NCBI GenBank assembly: GCA_026984515.1
Contig: JALSRZ010000166.1
Coordinates: 1 to 34,522 of the forward strand
Length of the DNA: 34,522 bases
Reading direction: 5' to 3'
Source of the DNA: Thiohalobacter sp.
GTDB taxonomy: Bacteria; Pseudomonadota; Gammaproteobacteria; DSM-19610
The position numbers and the translations under genes are program-made. The notes below the pieces were generated by a model that searched no databases, was not told the origin of the DNA, and saw only the letters and a program-made list of their open reading frames with translations. Shown here piece after piece: positions 16,132-25,608 of this stretch (the first letter of the stretch is position 1; each line of letters starts with the position of its first letter).

Positions 16132-17211
16132 CTAACCGCCCGGCTGACCGGAAACGGTTGCGGATACCTCGCTCCCCTCCTTCAGCCAGGTTATAAACAG
16201 CGTATATCCCAGCACCATCACCACCGCGCCTACGAACAGGCCGATAATCCCGGAAAGCATCATGCCACCGATGGCACCGATAAAAATAATCGCCATCGGC
16301 GCATCCACACCCTTGGCCAGCAGGATCGGTTTCAACACATTGTTGAGCAGGCCCACGGCGATATTCCAGACCAGGAAAGCAACGGCCACGCCGGTACTGG
16401 ACACGGAAAATACATAGATGGACAGCGGGACCAGGATAATCAGGATATCGATCTGGACAATCGCGAGTATCAGGCAGACAAAGGCCAGCACACCGGCCGC
16501 CGGTATATCCATGACTATAAAGCCCAGGCCGGCCAGGGTCGACTGGATCACCGCGATACCCAGGATGCCCGTCACCACGCTTTTGACAGTCGCCAGCGAC
16601 AGTTCCGTCAGTTCAGGACCGCGATTCCCGGCAAGCCGGCTGAAGATCGAGACCACGGCCTGTTTGGCCCCCTGTGCCGATACCAGGAAGATCCCGGCAA
16701 TGATGATCGAAAAGACAAAAACAAGGATACCCAGCCCGGCCCCGGCCGCGGTTGCGATCAGCCACCTGGACAGGCTTTTCAACTGGGCATCGAAGCGACC
16801 CAGTGCCGCCCTGGGGTCCTGTGCCGCCTGCGTCCATAGTTTATCGAGTTTGGGACCGATCAGCGGCCACTCTTCCACTCCTTCCACCGGCGGCGGGATC
16901 CTGAGTTCATCATTTTTAATCTGCTGTGACAGGGTCTGTGCATTGTCGATCATCGCGCCGGACAGGATCATGGTCGGCGTAAGCAGGATCACCAGCATGG
17001 CGAGGGTCAGCAGGGTGGACGTCCAGCCCGGACTCATGCCGGTTTTGTTTTTCAACCATTCATACACCGGGTAGATGCCGATGGCGATAATCCCCGCCCA
17101 GACAATGGGGCCAATAAAGGGGGCGGCAATCTGGAAACACCAGAGCGCCAGCAGCGCAATCAAACCGATCTGGATCGCGGCTTCTATCAGGGTGGTACGG
17201 TCTGTCGTCAT
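16132..17211 (-). CDS. AI-2E family permease (PF01594)
   Basis: 359-residue polytopic inner-membrane protein: IQIGLIALLALWCFQIAAPF, IVWAGIIAIGIYPVYEWLKN, then the long periplasmic region and the conserved C-terminal block (VAFLVWNIAVGLLNNVLKPI, followed by LLAKGVDAPMAIIFIGAIGG). The NNxLKPxxL...MPxxxIFxGxxGG type signature is diagnostic of the AI-2 exporter / TqsA family, which includes Na+/H+ antiporters and putative signal exporters; the substrate is unknown. The start ATG 17211 has GAGGA 8 bases upstream. It is divergent from the efflux-pump operon, with 179 bases between. Confidence 0.9.
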   Translation of the reverse strand: MTTDRTTLIEAAIQIGLIALLALWCFQIAAPFIGPIVWAGIIAIGIYPVYEWLKNKTGMSPGWTSTLLTLAMLVILLTPTMILSGAMIDNAQTLSQQIKNDELRIPPPVEGVEEWPLIGPKLDKLWTQAAQDPRAALGRFDAQLKSLSRWLIATAAGAGLGILVFVFSIIIAGIFLVSAQGAKQAVVSIFSRLAGNRGPELTELSLATVKSVVTGILGIAVIQSTLAGLGFIVMDIPAAGVLAFVCLILAIVQIDILIILVPLSIYVFSVSSTGVAVAFLVWNIAVGLLNNVLKPILLAKGVDAPMAIIFIGAIGGMMLSGIIGLFVGAVVMVLGYTLFITWLKEGSEVSATVSGQPGG

Positions 17212-17390
17212 CTGCTCGTCCTCGTTCAGTTCTTTATCGGTGTTCCCGCTTGCGGCGCGGCGATATGGACATCGGCCGGGTCCACCACGGCAGCGACGCT
17301 ACCATACCAACGGCTCTGCTGACCACTTTACTCCGATTCTTCCCATTCACAGTCGATTGTAGCAGAGCAGGTACGATACACTGGCGCACC

Positions 17391-18962
17391 ATGAGGCGCC
17401 GGCGCACACGATCGACAAAATGGATACCCCTGCTGGTTTGCGCTGCGCTCACAGGCGGCTGCGCCATGGTCGGCCCGGATTTCGAACCACCCGACGCCAC
17501 GCTGCCCGAAACCTGGAACCAGGATGAAGCGCAGGGCATTTCCCGACGCTCGGCCGACGATGCCCGCTGGTGGCGGGTATTCAATGACCCGGTCCTCGAC
17601 ACCCTGGTCCGGACCGCCCGGGCACAGAACCTCGACCTGCAGATTGCCGGCCTGCGGGTACTGGAAGCCCGTGCCAGGCTGGGTATCGTCACCGGCAGCC
17701 TGTACCCGCAGAGCCAGACCCTGCCCGGCAATTACAGTTACAACCGCGGCGAGAAAACGCGCTTCACCAGCCGCTACTTCAACCAGGCCGGGGTCGGTTT
17801 CGACGCCGGCTGGGAGCTGGATTTCTGGGGCAAGTTCCGGCGCGGGATCGAATCCGCCGATGCCAGCCTGGTCGCCAACATCGCCGGCTACGACGACGTG
17901 CTGGTGACCCTGACAGCGGAAGTCGCCAGGAACTACGTACTGATCCGGACCCTGGAAGAACGCATCCGCCTGGCGCGTGAAAACATCGTCATTCAACAGC
18001 GTTCCCTCGAACTGACCCGCAACCAGTTCGAGACCGGTTCGGTTACCGAACTGGACATGCAGCAGGCCACCACACAGTTGCGCAACACCCAGGCGCTGGT
18101 CCCCAATCTGCTGATCTCGCTGGAGCAGGCCCAGCACGCGCTGAGCATCCTGATGGGCATGCCGCCCCAGGACCTGCGGGCCATGCTGGGCAACGCCACC
18201 CACATCCCTACCGCACCGGCGGAGGTCGCCGTGGGCATACCCGCAGACCTGCTGCGCCGGCGACCGGACATCCGCCAGGCGGAACTGCAGGCCGCCGCCC
18301 AGTCCGCGCAGATCGGCATTGCCGATGCAGAATTGCTGCCGAGTTTCACCCTGTTCGGCTCCATCGGCTGGAACGTCAACGATGCGGGGCGGGACAGCCT
18401 CGGCGAGCTGTTCGAATCCAGCAGCCTGCGCTTCTCGACGGGGCCGGCGTTCCAGTGGAAGATCCTGAACTACGGTCGGCTGAAAAACCAGGTGCGGGTC
18501 CAGGATGCCCGCTTCCAGCAACTGCTGAGCAATTACGAAAACCGTGTGCTGAGTGCCGCCGGCGAAGTCAAGGACGCCATGAGCGGTTTCCTGCATTCAA
18601 AAGTGGAGACCGAATACCGCAAGCAGAGTGTAGAGGCCGCAAAACGCGCGGCCGATCTTTCCATGCTGCAGTACACGGAAGGTGTCAGCCTCTACCAGAG
18701 CGTGCTGGACGCCACCCGTTCCCTGGCCTCGCAACAGGACGCCTGGGCCCAGACCCGGGGCAATATCGCCATCAACCTGATTGCCCTGTATAAAGCGCTG
18801 GGTGGCGGCTGGGAAGTGCACAGGGCGCAGGACTTTGTGCCGGAAGACGTACGCCGGGAAATGGAACAGAGAACAGACTGGGGCGAGTTACTGGAGACTG
18901 GCAACGAGCGTCCCCCGGATCCCGGTCCTGACCGGGACCTGTGGCGAAAGCCGGACTGGTAG
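17391..18962 (+). CDS. Outer-membrane efflux lipoprotein (NodT/OprM type)
   Basis: 523 residues. The N-terminus is a lipoprotein signal with lipobox LTGGC (C24) followed by AMVGPDFEPPDATLPETW, the standard NodT opening. It continues with ARWWRVFNDPVLDTLVRTA, LEARARLGIVTGSLYPQ, LRRRPDIRQAELQAAAQSAQ and a GxGWLVDL-type region near 120, all typical of trimeric TolC-like channels. It begins a compact plus-strand set with the DUF1656, HlyD and FUSC genes and would be the exit duct. The start ATG 17391 is chosen because the lipoprotein signal starts there; an earlier ATG at 17250 would add 47 unrelated residues. Confidence 0.92.
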   Translation: MRRRRTRSTKWIPLLVCAALTGGCAMVGPDFEPPDATLPETWNQDEAQGISRRSADDARWWRVFNDPVLDTLVRTARAQNLDLQIAGLRVLEARARLGIVTGSLYPQSQTLPGNYSYNRGEKTRFTSRYFNQAGVGFDAGWELDFWGKFRRGIESADASLVANIAGYDDVLVTLTAEVARNYVLIRTLEERIRLARENIVIQQRSLELTRNQFETGSVTELDMQQATTQLRNTQALVPNLLISLEQAQHALSILMGMPPQDLRAMLGNATHIPTAPAEVAVGIPADLLRRRPDIRQAELQAAAQSAQIGIADAELLPSFTLFGSIGWNVNDAGRDSLGELFESSSLRFSTGPAFQWKILNYGRLKNQVRVQDARFQQLLSNYENRVLSAAGEVKDAMSGFLHSKVETEYRKQSVEAAKRAADLSMLQYTEGVSLYQSVLDATRSLASQQDAWAQTRGNIAINLIALYKALGGGWEVHRAQDFVPEDVRREMEQRTDWGELLETGNERPPDPGPDRDLWRKPDW

Positions 18963-18974
18963 AATAGCGCTTCG

Positions 18975-19193
18975 ATGAGCACAGCCGGCATACCCATGGA
19001 AATATCCATTGGCGGGATCTACTTCCCGCCGATCCTGTTTGCCATTCTGCTGGCGCTGCTGCTGGCCGGTGTCATTGCCAGACTGCTGAACCGCTTCAAC
19101 CTGACGCGTTTTATCTGGCATCCACCGCTGTTCTTTGTGGCCCTGACCGTGATCTGCACCTGGCTTGTGGATCGCTTTGTCCTTCCCGTATAA
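18975..19193 (+). CDS. DUF1656 (AaeX-like) small membrane protein
   Basis: 72 residues with two membrane helices (FPPILFAILLALLLAGVIAR and PPLFFVALTVICTWLVDRF). It matches the DUF1656 pattern: E-x-G-x-x-FPP-x-L near the start and WHPPLF before the second helix. The family always sits with HlyD and FUSC partners, as here; its role is unknown, probably as a small pump component. A second ATG at 18996 (MEISIGGIYFPP) fits family length better; neither has a clear ribosome site. The gap to the next gene is 10 bases. Confidence 0.88.
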   Translation: MSTAGIPMEISIGGIYFPPILFAILLALLLAGVIARLLNRFNLTRFIWHPPLFFVALTVICTWLVDRFVLPV

Positions 19194-19203
19194 AGGCACA
19201 TAC

Positions 19204-20085
19204 ATGAATAAAGGAAAAAGCGGGTTCATACGATATATCGTCACCCTCGGCGTAGTCATTGCCGCCGGTTTCGTGCTGGCCGGCCTGTTTCGCGATTACC
19301 TGCTCTACCCCTGGACCCGGGACGGTCACGTGCGCGCACAGATTATCAGGATTACGCCGCGGGTCGGCGGTCCTATCGTTGAGCTGCCGATTCATGACAA
19401 CCAGGCTGTAAAAAAGGGCGACCTGCTGTTCAGGATCGACCCCCGCACCTACGACCTGGCCGTCGAGCAGGCTGAAGCCAGACTCAAGCAGGCCAGGGCC
19501 ACGAAACTGGTTAAGGAAGACCGGGCCACCCGCGCAAGAACGCTGCACAGCAGGGACCGCGGGGCGATTTCCGAACAGGCCCTGGTGCGCAAGGACAATG
19601 ACCTGCTGGTTGCGGTGGCCAACGTGGACGTCGCCGAGGCCAACCTGCACGCAGCGCAACTGGACAGGGAGTTTACCGAGGTGCGGGCGCCGGTGGACGG
19701 CTACGTCACCAACCTGTTACTGCGCTATGGCAGTCAGACTGTCGCCAACCAGCCGGCACTGGCGCTGGTCGATACCGGCAGCTTCTGGGTGCACGGTTTT
19801 TTCAAGGAAACACAGATACGCAATATCCGGCGGGGTAATCGGGCCGTCATTCAGCTGATGGCCTACCCCGACACACCGCTGGATGGTGTGGTGGAAAGCA
19901 TGGGCTGGGGCATCGCCCAGCAGGACGGCGCCCCGGACGCCGACCTGCTGCCCGCCATCAACCCGAGTTTCGACTGGATCCGCCTGGCACAGCGCATCCC
20001 GGTGCGTATCCGGCTGACGCACATCCCCACCGGGGTGGAACTGCGTGCCGGCACCACGGCGTCTGTGTTCGTGATCACCGAGTAG
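19204..20085 (+). CDS. HlyD/AaeA-type membrane fusion protein
   Basis: 293 residues. One N-terminal membrane helix (YIVTLGVVIAAGFVLAGLF, about 11-29) then DGHVRAQIIRITPRVGGPIV, the typical AaeA/EmrA opening, the lipoyl half VELPIHDNQAVKKGDLLFRI, a helical hairpin, TEVRAPVDGYVTNLLLRYGS, and a beta-barrel end. It would link the FUSC permease to the outer-membrane channel. The start ATG 19204 was chosen because the helix and family start follow; an upstream ATG at 19165 overlaps the DUF1656 gene by 29 bases. The stop is 8 bases from the next gene. Confidence 0.92.
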   Translation: MNKGKSGFIRYIVTLGVVIAAGFVLAGLFRDYLLYPWTRDGHVRAQIIRITPRVGGPIVELPIHDNQAVKKGDLLFRIDPRTYDLAVEQAEARLKQARATKLVKEDRATRARTLHSRDRGAISEQALVRKDNDLLVAVANVDVAEANLHAAQLDREFTEVRAPVDGYVTNLLLRYGSQTVANQPALALVDTGSFWVHGFFKETQIRNIRRGNRAVIQLMAYPDTPLDGVVESMGWGIAQQDGAPDADLLPAINPSFDWIRLAQRIPVRIRLTHIPTGVELRAGTTASVFVITE

Positions 20086-20093
20086 GCACAGCC

Positions 20094-22289
20094 ATGTCCC
20101 GCAAGGTGCAGTCGCAGGAAGCGTTCAAGCTGGCGCTCAGCCTGACGCTGTTCTACTGGCTGGCACTCTACATGGACTGGAACCTGCCCAAGTTCGGCGC
20201 ACTCGCCATTGTCGTCACCAGCCTGTCCAGCAGCGGCGCCAGTTTCAACAAGGGTGTGATGCGGGTGGCGGGTACCGGCGCCGGGGCACTGGCCGGTTTT
20301 GTACTGCTGTCCTGGTTTGCACAGTCACCGCTCGGGATGCTGCTGGCGGTAGCGGTATACCTGCTATTCATCGCCTACTTCCTGCAGACCAGCCGCCAGG
20401 CAGATACCTGGTTCAATGCCGGTTTCCTGGCCGTGGCCGTGTGGTCGTCCAGTTACATGAAAGTAGACACTGCCTTTCACTTTGCCACTGACCGCTTCCT
20501 GGAGACCGCAGCCGGTGTGCTGCTGTTCACCCTGGTCAGCGCGCTGCTCTGGCCGCGCACCTCGCGCGGCGCGCTGCAACAGCAGGGGCAATCACTGTGG
20601 GAAGATCTGCAGAAACTGTGCGGACTGTACCGGCAGCAACTGACGGAAAGCACAGTGGATGCCCGGGCTGCCGGGCTGCGCAGCCGGCTGGCCGGGAACT
20701 ACCAGCAACTGCTGGGCACACTGGAAGCGGCCTATTACGATACCCCCGGGGTGCGGGCGCAGAAACACAACTGGGAACGGCTGTGCGTCAACCTGCGCAG
20801 GTTCAGCAACACCTGCGAGCTGTGGCGGGAAAGTATCAGCGACTGCCGCACGCTCGATCTGTATGCACTGCTGCCCGAACTCGCTTGCGCGCTCGACACG
20901 CTGCAGCGACGCCTGCAACAGGGTGGTGAACTGTGGCAACTGCTGTCATCCGCAGCCGGTGAAACGGACGCACCCGCCCCACCCCTGCCGACCGACGCGG
21001 GACTGGATATCGCCCCACAGGCCGGTGCGCAACTGGCCCACTTTGAACGCGCGGCACTGATGAACTTTATCACCCAGCTACGTATGCTCGATCACACCAG
21101 CCGCGACCTGCTGCTGACCCTGCACATGCTGGCCCGTCCCGGAAGCACGGAGCAGCGGGGGGCACAGCAGGCACTGGAAGATCCCTTCCAGCCATCCGCA
21201 TGGAACCCGGAGCGCCTGCTCAAGGCCACCTTCCCGGCACTGTGCTGGATTAGCGGCTATCTTTTCTGGATTTACGTCGAACCACCGGGTGGACCGGGCG
21301 TCCCCATGATCGCCACGGCCTTCGGTCTGATGATGCTGATGACACCGGCCAGGCTGCCGGCCCTGCTACTGGCGCTGCTGCTCAGTATGTTTATCGCAGT
21401 GGCCCCCATCTACATGTTCGTCATACCGGCGCTGGATTCCGGCTTCGGGCTGCTGGCGCTCGTTTTTATCTACTCCTTTGTGTTCGCCTGGCTGGGCGGC
21501 ATCTCACCGGTACTGAAACTGGGACCGCTGACCATGTTTGTGATGATGGTCGACATCAACAACGACCAGGTGTACTCGTTCATCCTGCTGGTCACGGCCG
21601 GTCTGGTCATGCTGCTGGGGGTCAGCATCGTGGTGGTGGTGCACCGGCTGTTGAGCCCCATGCACCCGGAAAAGATCCTGCTGCGCAATGTGCGCCGGTT
21701 TTGCAACGGCTGCGCCCGTATCGTCAGCGAATTCCAGCCCGCCTCACCGCGGCGGCGCAAGCGGCAACGCCAATTGAAAAAGCGTGTTTTCGAAAACACC
21801 ATCCTGCCGGTCGCCGCGCAACTACCGGCGCTGGAAAAGAACCTGGATTACACACAGTTCCCCGACAACGATGCAGAGAAGGTACAGGGTCTGGTAGACG
21901 GGCTGCAGTCCATACGTTACCGCCTGCAGAGCCTGGAGACCATCTACAACCGTGTAGCCGAGGAATCCCCCGACCTGCTACAGTCCCTGACGCCGGTAAA
22001 CGACCAGTGGCGGCAACGCGTACAACAGGTATTCCGAAACTGGGGACGCCTGGAAACAAGGGCTGCGCTGCCCGGGTCATGGGTCGACGCGAGCGCTTTT
22101 CCCCGACAGGTGGAACAGCACCTCGCAGCAACAGGTCCGGGGGGGACTGCCGGTACGATCGCGACACGTGACCTGCAGAATCTCTATGCCCTTGCAGGCA
22201 GCACCCGGAGCCTGCTGGATGCCATGCAGGAACTCGCTGCCAGCATGCGGCAGATCAACTGGGAGCAGTGGGCGGTGGCCCGCTTTTAA
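20094..22289 (+). CDS. FUSC/AaeB-type permease
   Basis: 731-residue inner-membrane protein of the aromatic-acid exporter (FUSC, PF04632) family. It has the usual two repeats of about six membrane helices: the first from LALSLTLFYWLALYMDWNLP to ETAAGVLLFTLVSALLWPR (about 15-150), the second from LLKATFPALCWISGYLFWIY to VTAGLVMLLGVSIVVVVHRL (about 375-520). Each is followed by a long cytoplasmic domain, the first with GEQPxxPP-like loops, the second with KKRVFENTILPVAAQLPALE. AaeB exports hydroxybenzoates and other carboxylic acids. Together with the three preceding genes it makes a complete three-membrane pump. The next gene, pta, begins 16 bases after the stop. Confidence 0.9.
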   Translation: MSRKVQSQEAFKLALSLTLFYWLALYMDWNLPKFGALAIVVTSLSSSGASFNKGVMRVAGTGAGALAGFVLLSWFAQSPLGMLLAVAVYLLFIAYFLQTSRQADTWFNAGFLAVAVWSSSYMKVDTAFHFATDRFLETAAGVLLFTLVSALLWPRTSRGALQQQGQSLWEDLQKLCGLYRQQLTESTVDARAAGLRSRLAGNYQQLLGTLEAAYYDTPGVRAQKHNWERLCVNLRRFSNTCELWRESISDCRTLDLYALLPELACALDTLQRRLQQGGELWQLLSSAAGETDAPAPPLPTDAGLDIAPQAGAQLAHFERAALMNFITQLRMLDHTSRDLLLTLHMLARPGSTEQRGAQQALEDPFQPSAWNPERLLKATFPALCWISGYLFWIYVEPPGGPGVPMIATAFGLMMLMTPARLPALLLALLLSMFIAVAPIYMFVIPALDSGFGLLALVFIYSFVFAWLGGISPVLKLGPLTMFVMMVDINNDQVYSFILLVTAGLVMLLGVSIVVVVHRLLSPMHPEKILLRNVRRFCNGCARIVSEFQPASPRRRKRQRQLKKRVFENTILPVAAQLPALEKNLDYTQFPDNDAEKVQGLVDGLQSIRYRLQSLETIYNRVAEESPDLLQSLTPVNDQWRQRVQQVFRNWGRLETRAALPGSWVDASAFPRQVEQHLAATGPGGTAGTIATRDLQNLYALAGSTRSLLDAMQELAASMRQINWEQWAVARF

Positions 22290-22305
22290 GCAACAGGGGA
22301 AACCG

Positions 22306-24402
22306 ATGCGACAGAATGTATACATCAGCGGCGCGGAACGGGGCAGCGGCAAATCCGTCATTGTACTGGCGATGATGGACTACTTTAGCGGGCACAACGG
22401 CAACGTGGGGTTTTTCAGGCCGGTCACGCGCGTGGACGCCCGGCACGACCCGCTCATTCACCTGGTCATGGAACGGTATTCCATCGACGCCCCCTGCGAA
22501 GATCTGTACGGGTGTAGCAGTGACACGGCACGCGAACTGATTGCGGCGGGCCGTTACGACGAACTGCTGAAGCGAGTGCTGGAAAAGTACCGGCGCCTGC
22601 AGGCACGCCATGACCGGGTACTCTGTGCAGGCACGGACTATTCCGGAGGCTACGCTGCCCTGGAGTTTGATTTCAACGCGGACGTGGCCAATAACCTGGG
22701 CTGTTCCATCCTGCCCGTGGTACGCGGCAGCGGGCGCAGCGTCGCCGGGATACGGGATGCCACCGGCGGCTTCCTGCAGTCCCTGCGCGAGCGGCACTGT
22801 GACATCCTGGCGACCGTCATCAACCGGGTAGCCCACTCGCAGGTCGGGGAACTGCGGGCCGGCTTCGCGCAAGGGGCTGCAAACCATCCTGCCGTGTACC
22901 TGGTGCCAGAAGAGCCGGCACTGTCCAGGCCCACGGTCGGCGACATTGCGCACAGTCTCGACGCACGTGTACTCCAGGGTGACACGGACACGCTGAACCG
23001 GGAAATCACCCAATACACAGTAGCCGCCATGCAGGTACCGGATTTTCTCGATCACCTCGTGGAAGGCAGCCTGGTGATCACACCCGGTGACCGTGCCGAC
23101 ATCATCCTTGCCTGCCTCATGTCCTACCCTTCCAGTGCCTGCCCGCAGATCGCCGGCCTGCTGCTGAGCGGCGGGCTGGACCCTGCGCCCCAGCTGCAGA
23201 AACTGCTCGACGGACTGGACAAGCCGCCTTTCGCCGTGCTGGGTACGGGTGGCGATACCTTCACCACCGCCATGCAGGTAAACCAGGTCAGGAGCGTGCT
23301 GACGCCGGATAACGAACACCGGCTTGCCACGGCACTGGGCCTGGTGGAAGCCAGTGTACCCTTGCCGGCGCTGGCAAAATCGCTGGCCGGTGAGCGCGGC
23401 AAGCGCGTGACACCACTCATGTTCGAGTACGAACTGGTCCAGCGTGCCCGTACCGACCTTCAGCACATTGTACTGCCCGAAGGCGGCGAGGAGCGCATCC
23501 TGCGCGCGGCTGAGCTGCTCAGCTTGCGCAGCGTGGCAAAACTGACCCTGCTGGGAGAACGCGACACGATACAGCAGAAAATCCAGGCGCTGGGCCTGCG
23601 CCTGGAGAGCGTCGAAGTCGTCGACCCCCGGCAGTCGTCCCTGCGCAAACAGTACGCCGATACCTACTACGAACTGCGTCGTCACAAGGGCATATCGCAC
23701 GACATGGCCTATGACAGCATGGCCGATGTCAGTTATTTCGGCACCATGATGGTCCATCACGGACAGGCGGACGGCATGGTGTCGGGCGCGGTACACACCA
23801 CGCAGCACACCATCCGCCCGGCTTTTGAAATCATCAAAACCCGGCCCGGCACCGCCATCGTCTCCAGTGTGTTTTTCATGTGCCTGGAAGACCGTGTGCT
23901 GGTCTACGGCGACTGCGCGGTCAACCCGGACCCGGACGCACAGCAACTGGCGGATATCGCACTCAGCTCGGCCGACACGGCGCGCCTGTTTGGCGTCGAG
24001 CCGCGCATCGCCATGCTGTCCTACTCCACCGGCGCATCCGGCAAGGGCAGCGCCGTCGACAAGGTGCGCGAAGCGACGCAACTCGCCAGGGAACTGCGCA
24101 GCGACCTGATGATCGAAGGGCCGATCCAGTATGATGCAGCCATCGATGCCGGCGTCGCCAGGACCAAACTGCCCGACAGCCAGGTGGCCGGCAGCGCGAC
24201 CGTGTTTATATTCCCCGACCTCAACACCGGCAACAATACCTACAAGGCCGTGCAGCGCTCGGCCGGTGCGGCGGCTATCGGGCCGGTTCTGCAGGGCCTG
24301 AACAAGCCGGTGAATGACCTGAGCCGCGGCTGTACGGTCACCGATATCGTCAACACCGTGGCCATTACCGCCGTGCAGGCACAAACCGGCAACGCATCAT
24401 GA
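22306..24402 (+). CDS. pta: Phosphate acetyltransferase (long form)
   Basis: 698 residues. Catalyses acetyl-CoA + phosphate <-> acetyl phosphate + CoA. Three parts: an N-terminal BioD-like P-loop domain (NVYISGAERGSGKSVIVLAM, about 4-23), a DRTGG domain (about 210-320), and the catalytic PTA_PTB domain from about residue 375 (LPEGGEERILRAAELLSLRS; TMMVHHGQADGMVSGAVHTT; YSTGASGKGSAVDKVREATQ; IEGPIQYDAAIDAGVARTKL; FPDLNTGNNTYKAVQRSAGA). The long form is the E. coli type. Start ATG 22306 has AGGGGAAA before it and starts the conserved N-terminus; a frame open back to 22168 overlaps the FUSC gene. The end overlaps ackA by 4 bases (ATGA). Confidence 0.96.
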   Translation: MRQNVYISGAERGSGKSVIVLAMMDYFSGHNGNVGFFRPVTRVDARHDPLIHLVMERYSIDAPCEDLYGCSSDTARELIAAGRYDELLKRVLEKYRRLQARHDRVLCAGTDYSGGYAALEFDFNADVANNLGCSILPVVRGSGRSVAGIRDATGGFLQSLRERHCDILATVINRVAHSQVGELRAGFAQGAANHPAVYLVPEEPALSRPTVGDIAHSLDARVLQGDTDTLNREITQYTVAAMQVPDFLDHLVEGSLVITPGDRADIILACLMSYPSSACPQIAGLLLSGGLDPAPQLQKLLDGLDKPPFAVLGTGGDTFTTAMQVNQVRSVLTPDNEHRLATALGLVEASVPLPALAKSLAGERGKRVTPLMFEYELVQRARTDLQHIVLPEGGEERILRAAELLSLRSVAKLTLLGERDTIQQKIQALGLRLESVEVVDPRQSSLRKQYADTYYELRRHKGISHDMAYDSMADVSYFGTMMVHHGQADGMVSGAVHTTQHTIRPAFEIIKTRPGTAIVSSVFFMCLEDRVLVYGDCAVNPDPDAQQLADIALSSADTARLFGVEPRIAMLSYSTGASGKGSAVDKVREATQLARELRSDLMIEGPIQYDAAIDAGVARTKLPDSQVAGSATVFIFPDLNTGNNTYKAVQRSAGAAAIGPVLQGLNKPVNDLSRGCTVTDIVNTVAITAVQAQTGNAS

Positions 24403-25604
24403 CCAGGATACTGGTAATCAACTCGGGCAGCTCTTCCATCAAGTACCAGCTTTTCGATATGGATGCAGGGCAGGTGCTCGCCTCCGGTGCCGTCGAGCGT
24501 ATCGGTGAAGCGGAAAGCCTGCTCCGGCACCGGTCCCACGGTGGCGACAATACCGGCGAGCGCTGCCACAATCACCACATTGCCGATCACCGGGAAGGTC
24601 TGGCGCAGATCGGCGCCCTGCTGCGCGAATCCGGTACGCTCACCGAACTGTCACAGCTTGCGGCCATCGGGCACCGGGTGGTGCACGGTGGTGAACATTT
24701 CCGCGAGCCCGTACTGATCGATGCGAGCGTTGTCGAGCGGATTCAGGACATGATCCCGCTGGCGCCGCTGCATAACCCGGCCAACCTCATGGGGATCGAA
24801 GTCGCCCTGCAGCAGGCGCCGGAAACACCACAGGTCGCAGTATTCGACACCGCCTTCCACCAGTCCATCCCGGAACCCGCCTGGCGCTACGCCCTGCCCG
24901 ACCGCCTGTACCGCGAACAGCGGGTGCGTCGTTATGGTTTCCACGGCACCTCGCATGCCTACGTGGCCAGGCAGGCCGCTGCCATGCTGGGCAAGCCCCA
25001 CGAGTCGACACGGCTCATCACCCTGCACCTGGGCAATGGTGCCAGCGCAGCGGCCATCGCCGGGGGAAACAGCATCGATACCTCCATGGGCATGACACCG
25101 CTCGAGGGCCTGATCATGGGAACCCGCTGTGGCGACATAGACCCGGCCATCCCCTTCTACCTGTCCCGTGCCACCGGCATGGATTACCCTGAAATCGAGT
25201 CCCTCCTCAACCGCGACAGCGGTCTCAGGGGCATCTGCGGAGCCAACGACATGCGCGAGATACACCGCCTCGCCGACGCGGGGGACTCACAGGCACAGCT
25301 CGCACTGGATATGTATTGCTACCGTATAAAAAAGTATATCGGCGCCTATTATGCCGCACTGGGCTCGCTGGATGCCGTGGTGTTTACCGGAGGCATCGGC
25401 GAAAACGACGCCCGGGTGCGTGCGCAATGCTGTGCCGGAATGGAAGCACTGGGCATCGAACCCGATGCCGGGAAAAATACCGCCGGCAACGGTGCTTTCA
25501 GCATGCACAGCAGCCGTTCGCAGGTCAGCCTGCTGGTAATCCCGACCAATGAAGAACTCGAGATCGCTCGCCAGACCATGCACTGCATCCGGCACAGCGG
25601 GTGA
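24399..25604 (+). CDS. ackA: Acetate kinase
   Basis: 401 residues, standard length. Makes ATP and acetate from acetyl phosphate and ADP (reversible). All motifs seen: ILVINSGSSSIKYQLFD at the N-terminus, GHRVVHGGEHF, PLAPLHNPANLMGIEVA, VFDTAFHQSIPE, RRYGFHGTSHAYV, ITLHLGNGASAAAI, MGMTPLEGLIMGTRCGDIDP and VVFTGGIGENDARVR. It overlaps pta by 4 bases, so the two are translated together, and is followed after 4 bases by the unrecognised gene. It would drain acetyl phosphate made by Pta or by the phosphoketolase coded in the opposite direction. Confidence 0.97.
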   Translation: MTRILVINSGSSSIKYQLFDMDAGQVLASGAVERIGEAESLLRHRSHGGDNTGERCHNHHIADHREGLAQIGALLRESGTLTELSQLAAIGHRVVHGGEHFREPVLIDASVVERIQDMIPLAPLHNPANLMGIEVALQQAPETPQVAVFDTAFHQSIPEPAWRYALPDRLYREQRVRRYGFHGTSHAYVARQAAAMLGKPHESTRLITLHLGNGASAAAIAGGNSIDTSMGMTPLEGLIMGTRCGDIDPAIPFYLSRATGMDYPEIESLLNRDSGLRGICGANDMREIHRLADAGDSQAQLALDMYCYRIKKYIGAYYAALGSLDAVVFTGGIGENDARVRAQCCAGMEALGIEPDAGKNTAGNGAFSMHSSRSQVSLLVIPTNEELEIARQTMHCIRHSG

Positions 25605-25608
25605 GTTC

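Noticed and set aside
17328-18596. Long minus-strand frame opposite the outer-membrane lipoprotein gene
   Set aside because: No recognisable motif; the plus strand holds the NodT-type lipoprotein.
22255-24384. Very long open frame on the minus strand opposite pta
   Set aside because: It mirrors the pta gene exactly and encodes no recognisable protein; GC-rich coding DNA often keeps the opposite strand open.
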